From the NCBI GenBank assembly GCA_039679645.1, contig JBDKUO010000017.1, positions 1 to 64,000 of the forward strand: 64,000 bases of DNA. The letters are read 5' to 3'. The notes under the pieces were generated by a model. That model made no database searches and had not been told where the DNA came from. It was given only the letters and a program-made list of their open reading frames with translations. The position numbers and the translations under genes were made by a program. This document shows, one piece after another, positions 17,001-25,413 of this stretch. Numbering within the stretch: the first letter of the stretch is position 1; every line of letters starts with the position of its first letter. The DNA is from Armatimonadota bacterium. GTDB taxonomy: Bacteria > Armatimonadota > UBA5829.

Positions 17001-18671
17001 TCCGCAGCCAACATCGATATTTCCCGCCTGAGTCCATGGCTTGGTGAGAATACTCCAGGCGGCACATTGTCAGCGGATTTCAGGATCAGGGGGAATATCG
17101 GTTCGCCGAGCGTTACAGTGTCAGTTGAAGTTGCGAAGCCCAGCTTTAAGGGGCGTACATTTGATTTCCTGCGTACCAGCCGAATTGTGATATCATCTGA
17201 CAAAATTGAGTTCCCGGATGTCATATTGGCTTCCGGCAGCCATCAGGTAGTAGCGCGCGGTTACCTGCCTTGGGACTGGTCGACTTTGACTGTCCCGTCG
17301 AACAAGCCAATCGAGATAACAGCGCAGCTAAACAGACAGGACCTCTCGGTGCTCTCGACATTTTCTACTATGATTGAACCGGGCGAACAGGGCGGGACCA
17401 CGGGTTCGATAGAAGCGGCGTTGAATATAAAGGGCACGCTTGCCGCTCCTGTCCTCGCCGGTTCACTGACTATCGAAAACGGCACTGTTGCGCTCAGGAA
17501 CTTCTCGAACAAGTTCAACAACATAAACATCAATGTGTCATTTGACGGTAACAAGGTATTGGTAAATCAGTTTTCGATTGCATCCAGCCTGGGCGGCACT
17601 CTGAGCATTGTGCCGGGCGGATATATTACGATCGGCCCTAGCGGTGCGACCCAAACAAACCTGCTGATTGCCGCGAACGGTTTTTCAGTGGCCGAGACTA
17701 ACGCGTTGGGTATGCAGGAGGATGTCAGTCTTCAGTTTGATGCGGGTCTGTCGGTGACGGGAGACCCCAAGGCGCCGCTGGTCACGAATGCCGACTTAGG
17801 CACAGTTGCCGGTGGAATAAGCATACACGATTCTCACATTTCGTTTGTCGCGCCCAATGTCCCAACGAGTCCGCTGCTGGCGATGCCTGCCGTGAACCCC
17901 ACGTTTAATGTGGCTGTGAGGATTGGAGAGAATGTGGTGCTTGCGCCGCCGACCATGACGCTTATGGTCACCGGTGACGGCCTCATCAGTGGCAGCCTTG
18001 CAAGTCCTGTTGTTGTATTTGATCCGATCAGGATCGAGGAAGGCACTCTGCGTTTGGCGGTTTCGCGCCTTACTGTCGCGCCCGGCGGTACGCTTTACGT
18101 GCGCTATGCGCCTCCTGATGAGCCTGTGCTGCGGGTCAATTTCAAAGCGACTACTAATGTCACCGCAATGGATTCTTTTGGTCAGCGGCAGAGGTATGAG
18201 ATAACCGTAGCCGTAAGCGGAACTGTAAAAAACCTGAGTATAGAGCTTTCGTCCGATCCTTCGGGTTTAAGCAAGGAGCAGATCCTGGCGGCTCTCGGGC
18301 ATGTTTCCGGCATCTTCGCCACCGGAGAGAGCGGGCTGCAAAATGAGCTTGGCAATATCCTGACCGCCGTGGGGACAAGCACAATCTTTGCACCGGTCGA
18401 GAGTCTGTTTGTGGAGCAATTGGGCTTCGAGCAGTTTACTCTGGAGTATGCGTTGGGCCAGCCTCTGGCGCTGTATGTATCCAGGCGTATGGTCGGCAAT
18501 TTATACATTTCTTATTATGGTTATCTAACGTCTGACTTTACAAGCCCCAGTGACGTGGCTTATCTGCTGGGTTTGAGCTATAGGATAAACCCGAATTATC
18601 AAGTTTCGGTGTTTGTCGACGATCAGCAGAGCGGCTCATTCCAGATCCAATACACAAGGGCATTTTGGTAG
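14076..18671 (+). CDS. tamB: TamB-like (DUF490) envelope protein
   Basis: The protein has 1531 residues. A single N-terminal membrane helix (about 12-32) anchors a very long periplasmic part built of beta-rich repeats, and the C-terminal 300 residues are the TamB/DUF490 domain (SGTVKNLSIELSSDPSGLSKEQILAALG, ending in an aromatic IQYTRAFW). AsmA/TamB-family proteins form a beta-groove bridging the two membranes, and take part in outer-membrane protein insertion and phospholipid transport. ATG 14076 overlaps the lipB stop; GTG 14064 is possible. Lying two genes upstream of bamA fits a joint role in outer-membrane assembly. Confidence 0.9.
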   Translation: MTDRRQKLVIIIVAWLPVLAMVFASAVYVIGQYRRTINNASAIIVDELEERLGREVKIGSAAVTPFGTAVFDDVAIASGKKLANGSIVKAKQIRIKYDVNALLLRSMGAQSIKSVLVIEPHVNLVRRHDGTLNVIDLFKRPPGPPGKPFKGIVSIRGGSLIFRDYLAKTRPLPAMNRIYDLNGSLSAAGSPIYRFHGSGRGPGGRFQSADVVGNYNTLTKTTDLDVNARGVNAAYLSRYVGLTRSLNVLGGSMNVITGIHLAKSAGKTKMSLSGAARISNASAQLSIMTKPVTGINGIAVLRGQHVIMSVTGMLMGSNVRAAGTISSFTKPRLDISISSKNADFATLPTAFKLPGRARELRASGRGPLKARITGTSSAPIIALDARVPQASVKGYTAQNVGVSAMYKDHIISISPMTFTWRGARFVASGSLSTSGEQKISARGRATGVNIASLPLPPEMPAKGTASIGFSIKGTLTDPAILANVSVANGVFRGILVETARARVTYSSGRIEVAALEVTSKAAAGLVTARGEVTLQRVNLSVTGESVNLARIGRLFGFDDITGTGYFAGTIKGSLRAPTFAGVFEAFDAGYGKYRADYARMEFSTDMKTASIRSGIIRLFPAELKFSGSASGLGTDRIAFKTSGQVDRLTIEKLEEILGHKIDVGGTLVGSFDASGVYITDAKLGQVPLRDTAARAQFTLEDGSAFGYPITEATAQLSLVDNKLEISEASLTSQEAKATADGSVLLDTGVVSLTFGVSDFDMARLQDKTGDYAVVGGKAHAQGFVTGSITNPKIVFSSAIDNLIVDYVKFDQAKLDAVYSDGLVENASAVLARGNQSVSIQANGYNPETNCLASANGTVKNVNIPELWNMFRSSPYLRSESGARLRESLARTPRFTGGLINGKFSMSGCMSNPSGAVHLVASDVGVDTSRIETVVLDASLSDGTINLDQLTAASGSASIIASGNYKIADRKIQLDSSAANIDISRLSPWLGENTPGGTLSADFRIRGNIGSPSVTVSVEVAKPSFKGRTFDFLRTSRIVISSDKIEFPDVILASGSHQVVARGYLPWDWSTLTVPSNKPIEITAQLNRQDLSVLSTFSTMIEPGEQGGTTGSIEAALNIKGTLAAPVLAGSLTIENGTVALRNFSNKFNNININVSFDGNKVLVNQFSIASSLGGTLSIVPGGYITIGPSGATQTNLLIAANGFSVAETNALGMQEDVSLQFDAGLSVTGDPKAPLVTNADLGTVAGGISIHDSHISFVAPNVPTSPLLAMPAVNPTFNVAVRIGENVVLAPPTMTLMVTGDGLISGSLASPVVVFDPIRIEEGTLRLAVSRLTVAPGGTLYVRYAPPDEPVLRVNFKATTNVTAMDSFGQRQRYEITVAVSGTVKNLSIELSSDPSGLSKEQILAALGHVSGIFATGESGLQNELGNILTAVGTSTIFAPVESLFVEQLGFEQFTLEYALGQPLALYVSRRMVGNLYISYYGYLTSDFTSPSDVAYLLGLSYRINPNYQVSVFVDDQQSGSFQIQYTRAFW

Positions 18672-18677
18672 GCAAAG

Positions 18678-19193
18678 ATGGACTTTGGCGAACTGCTCGA
18701 TGCTTACGAAAAGCCTATATATAACCTTATATTTCGGCTCATCGGCGACAGAGATGAGGCTGCCGACCTTACGCAGGAAACGTTCGTATCTGCGTACAAG
18801 TCCTATTCCAAGTTTAAGGCTGAGTCGTCGGAGTACACCTGGCTTTACAGGATAGCGGTAAATAAGTGCAAGAACAAGTTCAAGGAACGCGCCACTCAGA
18901 GGGTGAGTTTCTCGCTTGATGACGAGCTTGCCCGGGATGAAAGCTTTGGTGGATCTGACACGACTTATAGTCCCGAGGCAGCTTTTGAAAGAAAAGAGCT
19001 AAAAGAGCGCATAATCCAGGCAATGAGCCAGCTTCCCCCCGACTATAGAATAGTGGCGGTCCTTCGCGACCTGCATGGTTTGAGCTATCAGGAAATAGCC
19101 AATGTCGCGGACTTGTCGGTGGATGTTGTAAGGACCCGCATAACCAGGGCGCGAGGCATGCTCCGCAAGAAGCTCATGGAATATTTGATTTAG
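18678..19193 (+). CDS. ECF RNA polymerase sigma factor
   Basis: The protein has 171 residues. Sigma-70 region 2 is at about 10-70 (LIGDRDEAADLTQETFVSAYKSYSKF, TWLYRIAVNKCKN), with an acidic linker, and region 4 at about 115-165 (LPPDYRIVAVLRDLHGLSYQEIANVADLSVDVVRTRITRAR). It is a group 4 (RpoE-like) factor. It starts six bases after the tamB stop, so it is co-transcribed. No anti-sigma or zinc-finger gene follows, which is unusual; bamA comes next. A role in envelope stress control of tamB, bamA or LPS genes is a reasonable inference. Confidence 0.92.
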   Translation: MDFGELLDAYEKPIYNLIFRLIGDRDEAADLTQETFVSAYKSYSKFKAESSEYTWLYRIAVNKCKNKFKERATQRVSFSLDDELARDESFGGSDTTYSPEAAFERKELKERIIQAMSQLPPDYRIVAVLRDLHGLSYQEIANVADLSVDVVRTRITRARGMLRKKLMEYLI

Positions 19194-19252
19194 TATTTTG
19201 TATTGATTATTGTTCTTGCATGGCGCGCGACATGCGCTTTTTGTTCGTTTGC

Positions 19253-19282
19253 TTGAATGAGTATTGGGTCATATTGTATAAT
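19253..19282 (+). promoter_or_regulatory. bamA promoter
   Basis: TTGAAT (19253-19258) and TATAAT (19277-19282) are 18 bases apart, about 50 bases before the bamA start. bamA can therefore be read independently of the tamB-sigma transcript. Confidence 0.65.
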
Positions 19283-19331
19283 CTCGGCGAGAACTGCTGC
19301 CGAGGGAACGGATGTGGAGGAGTTATCTGAT

Positions 19332-21221
19332 ATGATGAATCGGACGTGTGTGTTTTTTAGAAATGCCGTGTTTGCAGTTTTGGCTATAAGCGTGCTGGCG
19401 GTGCCGGCAGTACTTATGGCTCAGGAAGCCAAAAAGGTAGTTGAAATAGCCGTGACGGGAAACGACAACATCAACACCGATACAATAATGAATGCCGTTT
19501 CGCTCAAGTCGGGCGATGACTACGACGACAAGGCTATCGAGAAAGACAAGGCCGCAATTGTAGCGCTGGGTTACTTTAGTGCGGTGACAGTGCACACCGA
19601 AGACGTCGCCGAGGGAGTGAAGGTCACGTATGAAGTGACCGAGAACCCAAAGGTCTGCGACATCAAAATCGCCGGCAGTGATCCGATGACACCTCAACAA
19701 ATTTTGGACTTGATGAAGACGAAGCCCGGCCATATTTTGAATACCTCCGTATTATATCAGGATATTGAATCCATTCAAAACTTCTATGGCGAGCAGGGAT
19801 ATATCGCATATGTCACCGAGGATATCATGGATATCGGTGTGGACCCGCAGACGGGCGTATTGACTGTTCCGATAGTGGTGCATAGAGTCGAGAGCGTCGA
19901 GATAATCGACAACAAGAAGACCAAAGAGATTGTCTTTTTGCGGGAGATGAGCACCAAACCCGGAACGATATTCAATTGGAAGACGCTTCAAAAGGACATG
20001 ATGAAAATAGGCAGCCTGGACATTCTGGAAGACATCAAGACGCCTCAGCTCAATCCCGGCAGCGATGTAGGTCTTCTTAAAGTTGTGGTGCCTGTTGTAG
20101 AAAAGAAGACCGGCCAGATGTCTGTCGGAGTCGGCTACTCATCCAAGCAGAGACTTGTCGGCCAGGCAAGGTATTCCGAGACAAACTTCCGGGGGTTGGG
20201 CCAGGGGCTTAATATGATGTGGGAGCAGGGCACAACCGATCAGGCTACAGGAGGCAACGCAAGTTACGAGTTGGGCTTCTATGAGCCTTGGATAGACGCA
20301 AAACACACATCACTTAATGTGAGCGCTTTCAACAAGCTGATATACAGGTTTTCCTCAGGAGTTTTCAGCAGCAGCACACTCACTGATGATCAGATATACA
20401 ACGAGCGACATAAAGGCGGCGAGGTGACCGTAAGCCGTCCGATGAACGAAAAAACAAGAATTTATCTTGGAGGTTCGTTTGAGAATGTTGAGACCGATCC
20501 AAGCCTGTTGACGGATGTGGATGCCGAGTTGGTCAACATCGTGCAGGACGGCAATGTCGGCAGCGGCTCGCTTCGTTATGTGCGCAACACCCGCGATTAT
20601 GATCTGGATCCTGCTGTAGGAGGCTATGATGCCGTCTCACTTGAGGTGGGGGCGGTAAACGCCACGCGATATGAACCGAATGCTGTGCTTGTGGAAGACG
20701 AAAACAACCCCGGCACATATAATGTCGGGCAGGCCCCTATTCCGTTTGATTTCAACGGCGGATACCAGAAAACATCCGTCGAGGCCAGACGCTATTTCAG
20801 CAAACAGGGTCCCAAGAGTTCTCTTCAGGACAAGCGGACCACGTGGGCTGTCCGGTTAAGAGCAGGATACGGCAGTGGAACAATACCGTATTTCGAGCAG
20901 TTTTTCGTGGGCGGCGGCGAGAGTCTTCGCGGATACAGAGAGGACCAGTTCTGGGGCGACAAGATGTTGCTTGCGAGTTTAGAATATCGCAAGCCTATCG
21001 CTCAGTCGATCTCAGGTGTCGCGTTTGTCGATTATGGCGATGCTTGGGGAACGGCGGATGAGTTCAACACATCCGAGCTTCCGCAGTCAAACTCATTTGA
21101 AGGCAATCTAGGTGTGGGCATTGGTTTGAGGGTTGCAACTCCTATAGGAAACCTGCGGCTCGATTATGCCGAAGGCAGGTTTGGACCGCGAACGCATTTC
21201 AGTATGGGGCAGGCGTTTTAA
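19332..21221 (+). CDS. bamA: Outer membrane protein assembly factor BamA
   Basis: The protein has 629 residues. A signal peptide (to MAQ, about residue 32) is followed by about three POTRA domains (roughly 35-105, 106-185, 186-265), fewer than the five of proteobacterial BamA. A 16-strand-type Omp85 barrel follows. The loop-6 motif is GGGESLRGY (equivalent to VRGF), and the last strand ends in a C-terminal Phe (FSMGQAF), the outer-membrane insertion signal. It inserts barrel proteins into the outer membrane. ATG 19332 is chosen for GGAGGAG nine bases ahead and for the signal peptide; the open frame from 19257 is longer. Confidence 0.93.
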   Translation: MMNRTCVFFRNAVFAVLAISVLAVPAVLMAQEAKKVVEIAVTGNDNINTDTIMNAVSLKSGDDYDDKAIEKDKAAIVALGYFSAVTVHTEDVAEGVKVTYEVTENPKVCDIKIAGSDPMTPQQILDLMKTKPGHILNTSVLYQDIESIQNFYGEQGYIAYVTEDIMDIGVDPQTGVLTVPIVVHRVESVEIIDNKKTKEIVFLREMSTKPGTIFNWKTLQKDMMKIGSLDILEDIKTPQLNPGSDVGLLKVVVPVVEKKTGQMSVGVGYSSKQRLVGQARYSETNFRGLGQGLNMMWEQGTTDQATGGNASYELGFYEPWIDAKHTSLNVSAFNKLIYRFSSGVFSSSTLTDDQIYNERHKGGEVTVSRPMNEKTRIYLGGSFENVETDPSLLTDVDAELVNIVQDGNVGSGSLRYVRNTRDYDLDPAVGGYDAVSLEVGAVNATRYEPNAVLVEDENNPGTYNVGQAPIPFDFNGGYQKTSVEARRYFSKQGPKSSLQDKRTTWAVRLRAGYGSGTIPYFEQFFVGGGESLRGYREDQFWGDKMLLASLEYRKPIAQSISGVAFVDYGDAWGTADEFNTSELPQSNSFEGNLGVGIGLRVATPIGNLRLDYAEGRFGPRTHFSMGQAF

Positions 21222-21262
21222 TATCTTATCAGTTGATCTCTAAACATCTGGCACAGAAAACA

Positions 21263-21290
21263 GTGGAAAGCTGAAAGTGGAAAGCATAAG
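21263..21290 (+). repeat. Heptad repeat (GTGGAAA type, four units)
   Basis: GTGGAAA, GCTGAAA, GTGGAAA and GCATAAG lie in tandem. The first three match units of the repeat at 39438-39472 in the same order, and the same unit appears reversed at 63365-63392. Confidence 0.8.
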
Positions 21291-21315
21291 AAGTTCATTC
21301 CGGGCTTTCCACTTT
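21274..21315 (+). terminator. Terminator after bamA built from the heptad repeat
   Basis: AAAGTGGAAAGC (21274-21285) pairs perfectly with GCTTTCCACTTT (21304-21315), and the second arm runs into TTTTTAT. The left arm is part of the heptad repeat, so the repeat appears to have been used as a terminator stem. The rest of the 398-base gap 21222-21619 holds only the ompH promoter. Confidence 0.6.
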
Positions 21316-21568
21316 TTATGTCCGGCCTTCTTAGTTCCGGCTTCGCCGCGTTAGGGCATAAAGTGGAGATCAAATTATAGAAATAATTGGGCTGGGTGGC
21401 GCGTCTATCCGGCCTTTTTTGGTGCGAAATGAATTTATTGAAAACCATGTTGTCGCAGCGGCAATACGGCTTCTTTTGCAACGTCTATGCCATATGGGCT
21501 TATAGGTTCAAGCGTTTTCAACTAGGTCTCCATAAGCTCGTCAGCCCTTTAGCGTTATCCTTCTTTGC

Positions 21569-21597
21569 TTGTTGGGCTGTGGGGTATTTGATATAAT
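21569..21597 (+). promoter_or_regulatory. Promoter of the ompH-lpx operon
   Basis: TTGTTG (21569-21574) and TATAAT (21592-21597) are spaced by 17 bases, with the Shine-Dalgarno AGGAGG ten bases beyond. The leader would be short, about 16 bases. It may drive the lpx genes downstream. Confidence 0.55.
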
Positions 21598-21619
21598 TTT
21601 TTCATAGGAGGCCCAAGAG

Positions 21620-22300
21620 ATGAGCCTCCATAATGTGCTTGAGAGGTGCACCCTTATGTTAAAATCACGCAATATGGCGTGGGCGTTGGCGATTATGCTT
21701 GTTAGCGCCGGACTGACGGCAACAGCAGCGGCTGCGGCTGACCAGGTTCAAAAGATAGCTGTTGTAGATGTCGACAAAGTGTATACAAATGCGCCGCGTG
21801 TTAAGCAATACAGCGAAGAGCTGAACGCATTTGGGCAGGATTTAAGCAAGAAAGTAGAGATCCGCAACAAGAACATGATGCTCAACGAGACCGAGATTCA
21901 GGAACTCGTTACGCTTAAGACCAAATCGAGTCGAACCGCCGCGGAGGATGCGCGTATCAAGGAAATCGAGAATACCGAAGGCGCGAGGGATGAGCAGTAC
22001 AGGACTCTGCAGGCGACAAAGGAGCCGACCGAGGAGCAGAAAACTCAGCTTAAGGAACTGCAGGATATGCGGCAAAAGGCTAAAGATACTCTGGATGCTC
22101 TGGCAAAGGACTACGATGGTCAGCTCAAGTCAAAACAGCAGGAACTGCTCGGCAAGGCTGATGCCGACATAAGGGAGGCAATCACGAAGGTTGCCGGTGC
22201 AAAAGGTATTACTATGGTGATCGCAAAGGATGCCGTTTTGTTTGGCGGGCTTGATATTTCGGACGATATCATAGCGAATCTCGACCGGAAGATGCAGTAA
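21620..22300 (+). CDS. OmpH/Skp-family periplasmic chaperone
   Basis: The protein has 226 residues. A signal peptide ends around TAAAAA. Mature Skp-like features are IAVVDVDKVYTNAPRVKQYSEEL at the start, a long charged coiled coil (about 65-170) and the closing segment ADIREAITKVAGAKGITMVIAKDAVLFGG, typical of OmpH. Skp holds unfolded outer-membrane proteins before BamA. ATG 21620 has GGAGG eight bases ahead; ATG 21656 (MLKSRNMAWAL) would give a more normal signal peptide and also has AGGTG upstream. Skp between bamA and lpxD is the classic order. Confidence 0.88.
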   Translation: MSLHNVLERCTLMLKSRNMAWALAIMLVSAGLTATAAAAADQVQKIAVVDVDKVYTNAPRVKQYSEELNAFGQDLSKKVEIRNKNMMLNETEIQELVTLKTKSSRTAAEDARIKEIENTEGARDEQYRTLQATKEPTEEQKTQLKELQDMRQKAKDTLDALAKDYDGQLKSKQQELLGKADADIREAITKVAGAKGITMVIAKDAVLFGGLDISDDIIANLDRKMQ

Positions 22301-22320
22301 GTTTTTATCGGAGACTGTTT

Positions 22321-23451
22321 TTGAAGTTTGCTATTTACACATTGGCGGGCGCGATGATTGTCGTGACGATTGCAGGGCTGGCTCTATCTGGTGGTCAGCC
22401 CGTTGCCGCGCCAAGGCAGCCGAGGGGTCATGAAGTTGTCTATGTTGACCTGGACAGGCTTGTGCAATCGCATCCGGCGTGGCAGGCTGTTTTGATGACC
22501 AGGTCGGTGGTAAATGACGCGCGGCCCGATTCGATACAGGTTGGCGGATCGTCTCAAGAGAGCGAGGCTGCCGGTTCCAAGATTAAATATCCGAATGCTG
22601 ATCCAAATATCAGGGAGCGCCTTGTATCTGAGGCCATTCGAGTTGCAGATGAAGCAATGATAAAGCTTGAAACGCAGCAGTTAGAGACGGTTGATATACG
22701 TCTGCGTCAGAGACGCGAGACTATGGAAAAGAGCGCTGAGTCTGAAGTAACCGCCGGTGTGCGCGAAATTAATGAGAAAGCTGAAAGTGATGTCGAGCAG
22801 ATTGCGCGCAGATATTGTCCGGATAAAATAAATGCTGAGCTGAAATTTGCTGCATTGAAGCTGAAGTCGGGAAAACCCGGCATTGACGACAAGGCAAACT
22901 CCTTGAAGATTGAAGAAGCTGGAAAGAATCTTGCCCGGATCAATGAACAGTGTTCGACCGAGACGAGCAGAGTGCTGGATCAGGCCAAGGCGCAGATAGA
23001 GGCCTTATGGTCAAATGCCACTACTCGGACTGACGCGTATCTCTCGATCATTGAAAGTGGTGAGAAGAGAAAGATCAGTAATCGGGCTGCGGCTTCGCGA
23101 AATGAGATTTTACGCGAGATGTTGTCGCTTTATGATTCAGGCAGCTCATTAACCGCATTACAGCCTGCTATGGATACCAATACAAGCGCGAGTTTATCCA
23201 GGGTGGCATCGGTCGGTTCCAGCCGGATGGATATTGGCGATTGGCGCAATGAGAATATCCGTCTCGAAAGCCGCATCAGGCAGGGCGTAAAAGCTGTTGT
23301 TTCAAGGATTGCCCGCGACCAAGGCGTGAGGGTTGTCTTTTCGCGGACATCGAAGGGTGTTCCTGATGAGACCGGACGCTTTGCACGGTTGATGAGTGAG
23401 CGCGCATGGGACGGATGCGATCCGGTGGTCAGCATGGCAGGCGAGTCATAA
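22321..23451 (+). CDS. Second OmpH/Skp-like secreted coiled-coil protein
   Basis: The protein has 376 residues from TTG 22321 (GGAG upstream). Its signal peptide resembles that of the gene before, then [22 protein letters not shown] recalls the first strand and helix of OmpH. Residues about 95-260 are strongly helical and charged. The end, [29 protein letters not shown], resembles the OmpH closing motif. It is much longer than Skp, so it may be a divergent paralogue with another client or a structural role. Its stop overlaps the lpxD start by one base. Confidence 0.65.
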   Translation: MKFAIYTLAGAMIVVTIAGLALSGGQPVAAPRQPRGHEVVYVDLDRLVQSHPAWQAVLMTRSVVNDARPDSIQVGGSSQESEAAGSKIKYPNADPNIRERLVSEAIRVADEAMIKLETQQLETVDIRLRQRRETMEKSAESEVTAGVREINEKAESDVEQIARRYCPDKINAELKFAALKLKSGKPGIDDKANSLKIEEAGKNLARINEQCSTETSRVLDQAKAQIEALWSNATTRTDAYLSIIESGEKRKISNRAAASRNEILREMLSLYDSGSSLTALQPAMDTNTSASLSRVASVGSSRMDIGDWRNENIRLESRIRQGVKAVVSRIARDQGVRVVFSRTSKGVPDETGRFARLMSERAWDGCDPVVSMAGES

Positions 23452-24479
23452 TGCAGATTAGCTCGGCGGATATCGCTATTCTTGTCGGCGGGATTTTGGA
23501 CGGAAAGCCCGATGCAATCATAACAGGCGCGGCAGGCGTGGATGACGCCGAAACCGGCGATGTGGTTTTGGCCGAGGACGTAAAATACTTTGCAAAAGCC
23601 GTTAGCTCAGAAGCGAGTTGTATCATTGCGCATTCCGATTCGGGTCCTGCAGCGGGCAAGTGCCTGATACGAGTCGCGGACCCTGTGGAAGCGTTCATCA
23701 AGGTTCTCGAGACTTTCAAAGGCGGCGAGGCCGGTCCGGATTTAGGCATCGGATACGGAGCGGTTATAGAGCAGGGGGCTTTGCTTGGTCAGGATGTCGC
23801 GGTAGGGGCGAACTGTTTTGTAGGCCGCGGCGCAAGCCTTGGAGCCGGATGTGTTTTGTATCCGGGCGTATATGTCGGTCGCGATGTTGCGATAGGTGAA
23901 GGATGCGTGCTTTATCCCGGAGTGGTTGTTTATCCGAAGTGTAAGCTTGGCAAACATGTAATATTGCACGCAGGCGTAGTGATAGGCGCCGACGGATTCG
24001 GGTATAAGCCGTCTCCGCAGGGGCTGATGAAGTTTCCGCATATCGGGACGGTCGAGATTGGTGATGACGTCGAAATAGGCGCGAACTCTACTGTCGACCG
24101 CGCGAAGACCGGCGCTACGGTCATAGGTAGCGGAACGAAGATCGACAACCTGGTGCATGTTGCGCACAACGTAAAGGTCGGCTCGCACTGTATAATTGTC
24201 GCGCAGAGCGGCGTAGCGGGCAGCGTTGAGATCGGCAGCGGCGTAGTTGTGGCTGCTCAGGTCGGCATAAAAGACCATGTCCGTATTGCGGACGGCGTGA
24301 CGGTCGCCGCGCGTGCGGGTGTGATAGGCGATATAGAGAAGGGCGCGGTCGTGTCGGGTTTCCCGGCCAGAGAGCACCGTGCCGAGATGAGGGCGCAGGC
24401 TGCAAGGCTGCGTCTGCCGGAGATTTTGGCGAGACTTCGTGATCTGGAGAAAGAGGTCGCAAGGCTCGGTGGAGAATGA
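23451..24479 (+). CDS. lpxD: UDP-3-O-acylglucosamine N-acyltransferase
   Basis: The protein has 342 residues and acylates the 2-amino group of UDP-3-O-acyl-glucosamine, the third step of lipid A synthesis. The N-terminal uridine-binding domain (about 1-100) is followed by a left-handed beta-helix with many hexapeptide repeats ([22 protein letters not shown] and others). The [13 protein letters not shown] and HVAHNVKVG segments carry the catalytic histidine region. A C-terminal helix ([18 protein letters not shown]) completes the family layout. ATG 23451 overlaps the upstream stop (TAATG). Confidence 0.95.
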   Translation: MQISSADIAILVGGILDGKPDAIITGAAGVDDAETGDVVLAEDVKYFAKAVSSEASCIIAHSDSGPAAGKCLIRVADPVEAFIKVLETFKGGEAGPDLGIGYGAVIEQGALLGQDVAVGANCFVGRGASLGAGCVLYPGVYVGRDVAIGEGCVLYPGVVVYPKCKLGKHVILHAGVVIGADGFGYKPSPQGLMKFPHIGTVEIGDDVEIGANSTVDRAKTGATVIGSGTKIDNLVHVAHNVKVGSHCIIVAQSGVAGSVEIGSGVVVAAQVGIKDHVRIADGVTVAARAGVIGDIEKGAVVSGFPAREHRAEMRAQAARLRLPEILARLRDLEKEVARLGGE

Positions 24480-24480
24480 G

Positions 24481-25413
24481 TTGCAGATGAATATGCTGAA
24501 GATTGATATGGCTGACGGGACTCAGCGAGGCAAACGCTCGGTTTTTACCTCCAATCAGACGACTATTGCCGAGAGCGTTCGGCTGTCCGGCACCGGTCTG
24601 CACAGCGGCGGTCAGACATCCGTATTTATTCACCCTGCCGGCGAGGACCTTGGAATTGTCTTTTGCGATGGTGAGAACAACATCGTGCGTGCTCTGGCTT
24701 CTAGTGTAATCGACACGTCGCGGGGGACCACCATTGGCAAAAACGGCACTTCTTTTCGCACCATCGAGCACCTTATGGCTGCCCTGAGCGGCGAGGGTAT
24801 AGACAACGCGATAATCGAGGTTCTCGGTCCCGAACTGCCCGCATTGGACGGCAGCGCACTTGTATATTCCGAGGCGATTGAAGCCGCGGGCGTGGTGGAA
24901 CTGGGCACAAAGCGCAAGTCGATTGAGCTTACGGAACCTATGTGCGTGCGACAGAACGGTTCGTTCATACTGGCTGTGCCTGCGCCGAGGCTCAGCATTA
25001 CATATGTGCTCAATTATGATCACCCGATGATAGGCTCGCAAACGGCTGAATACGTGCTTGGTGAGACCGATTTTGGCGAAGATATTGCTCCTGCAAGGAC
25101 ATTCGTTTTATACGAAGAGGTTGCGGCTCTGCTCAATGAGGGGCTTTCTCAGGGCGGCAGCATCGATAATGTGATTGTCATATGGCAGGATCATATGAGT
25201 TCAGATTTGCGCTTTGCCGACGAACTGGTCAGACATAAGGTTATGGATATGATAGGTGACCTGTATCTCGCAGGCGGCGTTCTGCAGGCTGAGATATTGG
25301 CCGTTAAGTCTGGTCACACGCTTAATGTCGAGTTCGCGAAGGCAGTGGAGCGCATGGTTTGTGAGTTGCAAAATTGTGAGATTGGAGTAGGCGAAGAAAG
25401 ATGCTTGATGTAG
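24481..25413 (+). CDS. lpxC: UDP-3-O-acyl-N-acetylglucosamine deacetylase
   Basis: This 310-residue zinc enzyme carries out the committed step of lipid A synthesis. The core starts at TIAESVRLSGTGLHSGG. Zinc and catalytic residues are visible: His97 in TIEHLMAAL, the DELVRHKVMDMIGD segment (His and Asp) and SGHTLN with the general-acid His. The length fits monofunctional LpxC. TTG 24481 is preferred (GGTGGAG seven bases ahead); ATG 24487 is the alternative. The 3' end overlaps fabZ by 13 bases in another frame. Confidence 0.95.
   Translation: MQMNMLKIDMADGTQRGKRSVFTSNQTTIAESVRLSGTGLHSGGQTSVFIHPAGEDLGIVFCDGENNIVRALASSVIDTSRGTTIGKNGTSFRTIEHLMAALSGEGIDNAIIEVLGPELPALDGSALVYSEAIEAAGVVELGTKRKSIELTEPMCVRQNGSFILAVPAPRLSITYVLNYDHPMIGSQTAEYVLGETDFGEDIAPARTFVLYEEVAALLNEGLSQGGSIDNVIVIWQDHMSSDLRFADELVRHKVMDMIGDLYLAGGVLQAEILAVKSGHTLNVEFAKAVERMVCELQNCEIGVGEERCLM

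Noticed and set aside
21263-21290. Heptad repeats as a CRISPR array
   Set aside because: Units are 7 bases with no spacers, and no cas genes are present in the window.
24121-25041. Long minus-strand open frames opposite lpxD and lpxC (also 23742-24377)
   Set aside because: They mirror well-supported genes on the plus strand, have no recognisable motifs or Shine-Dalgarno, and are explained by codon bias of the real genes.
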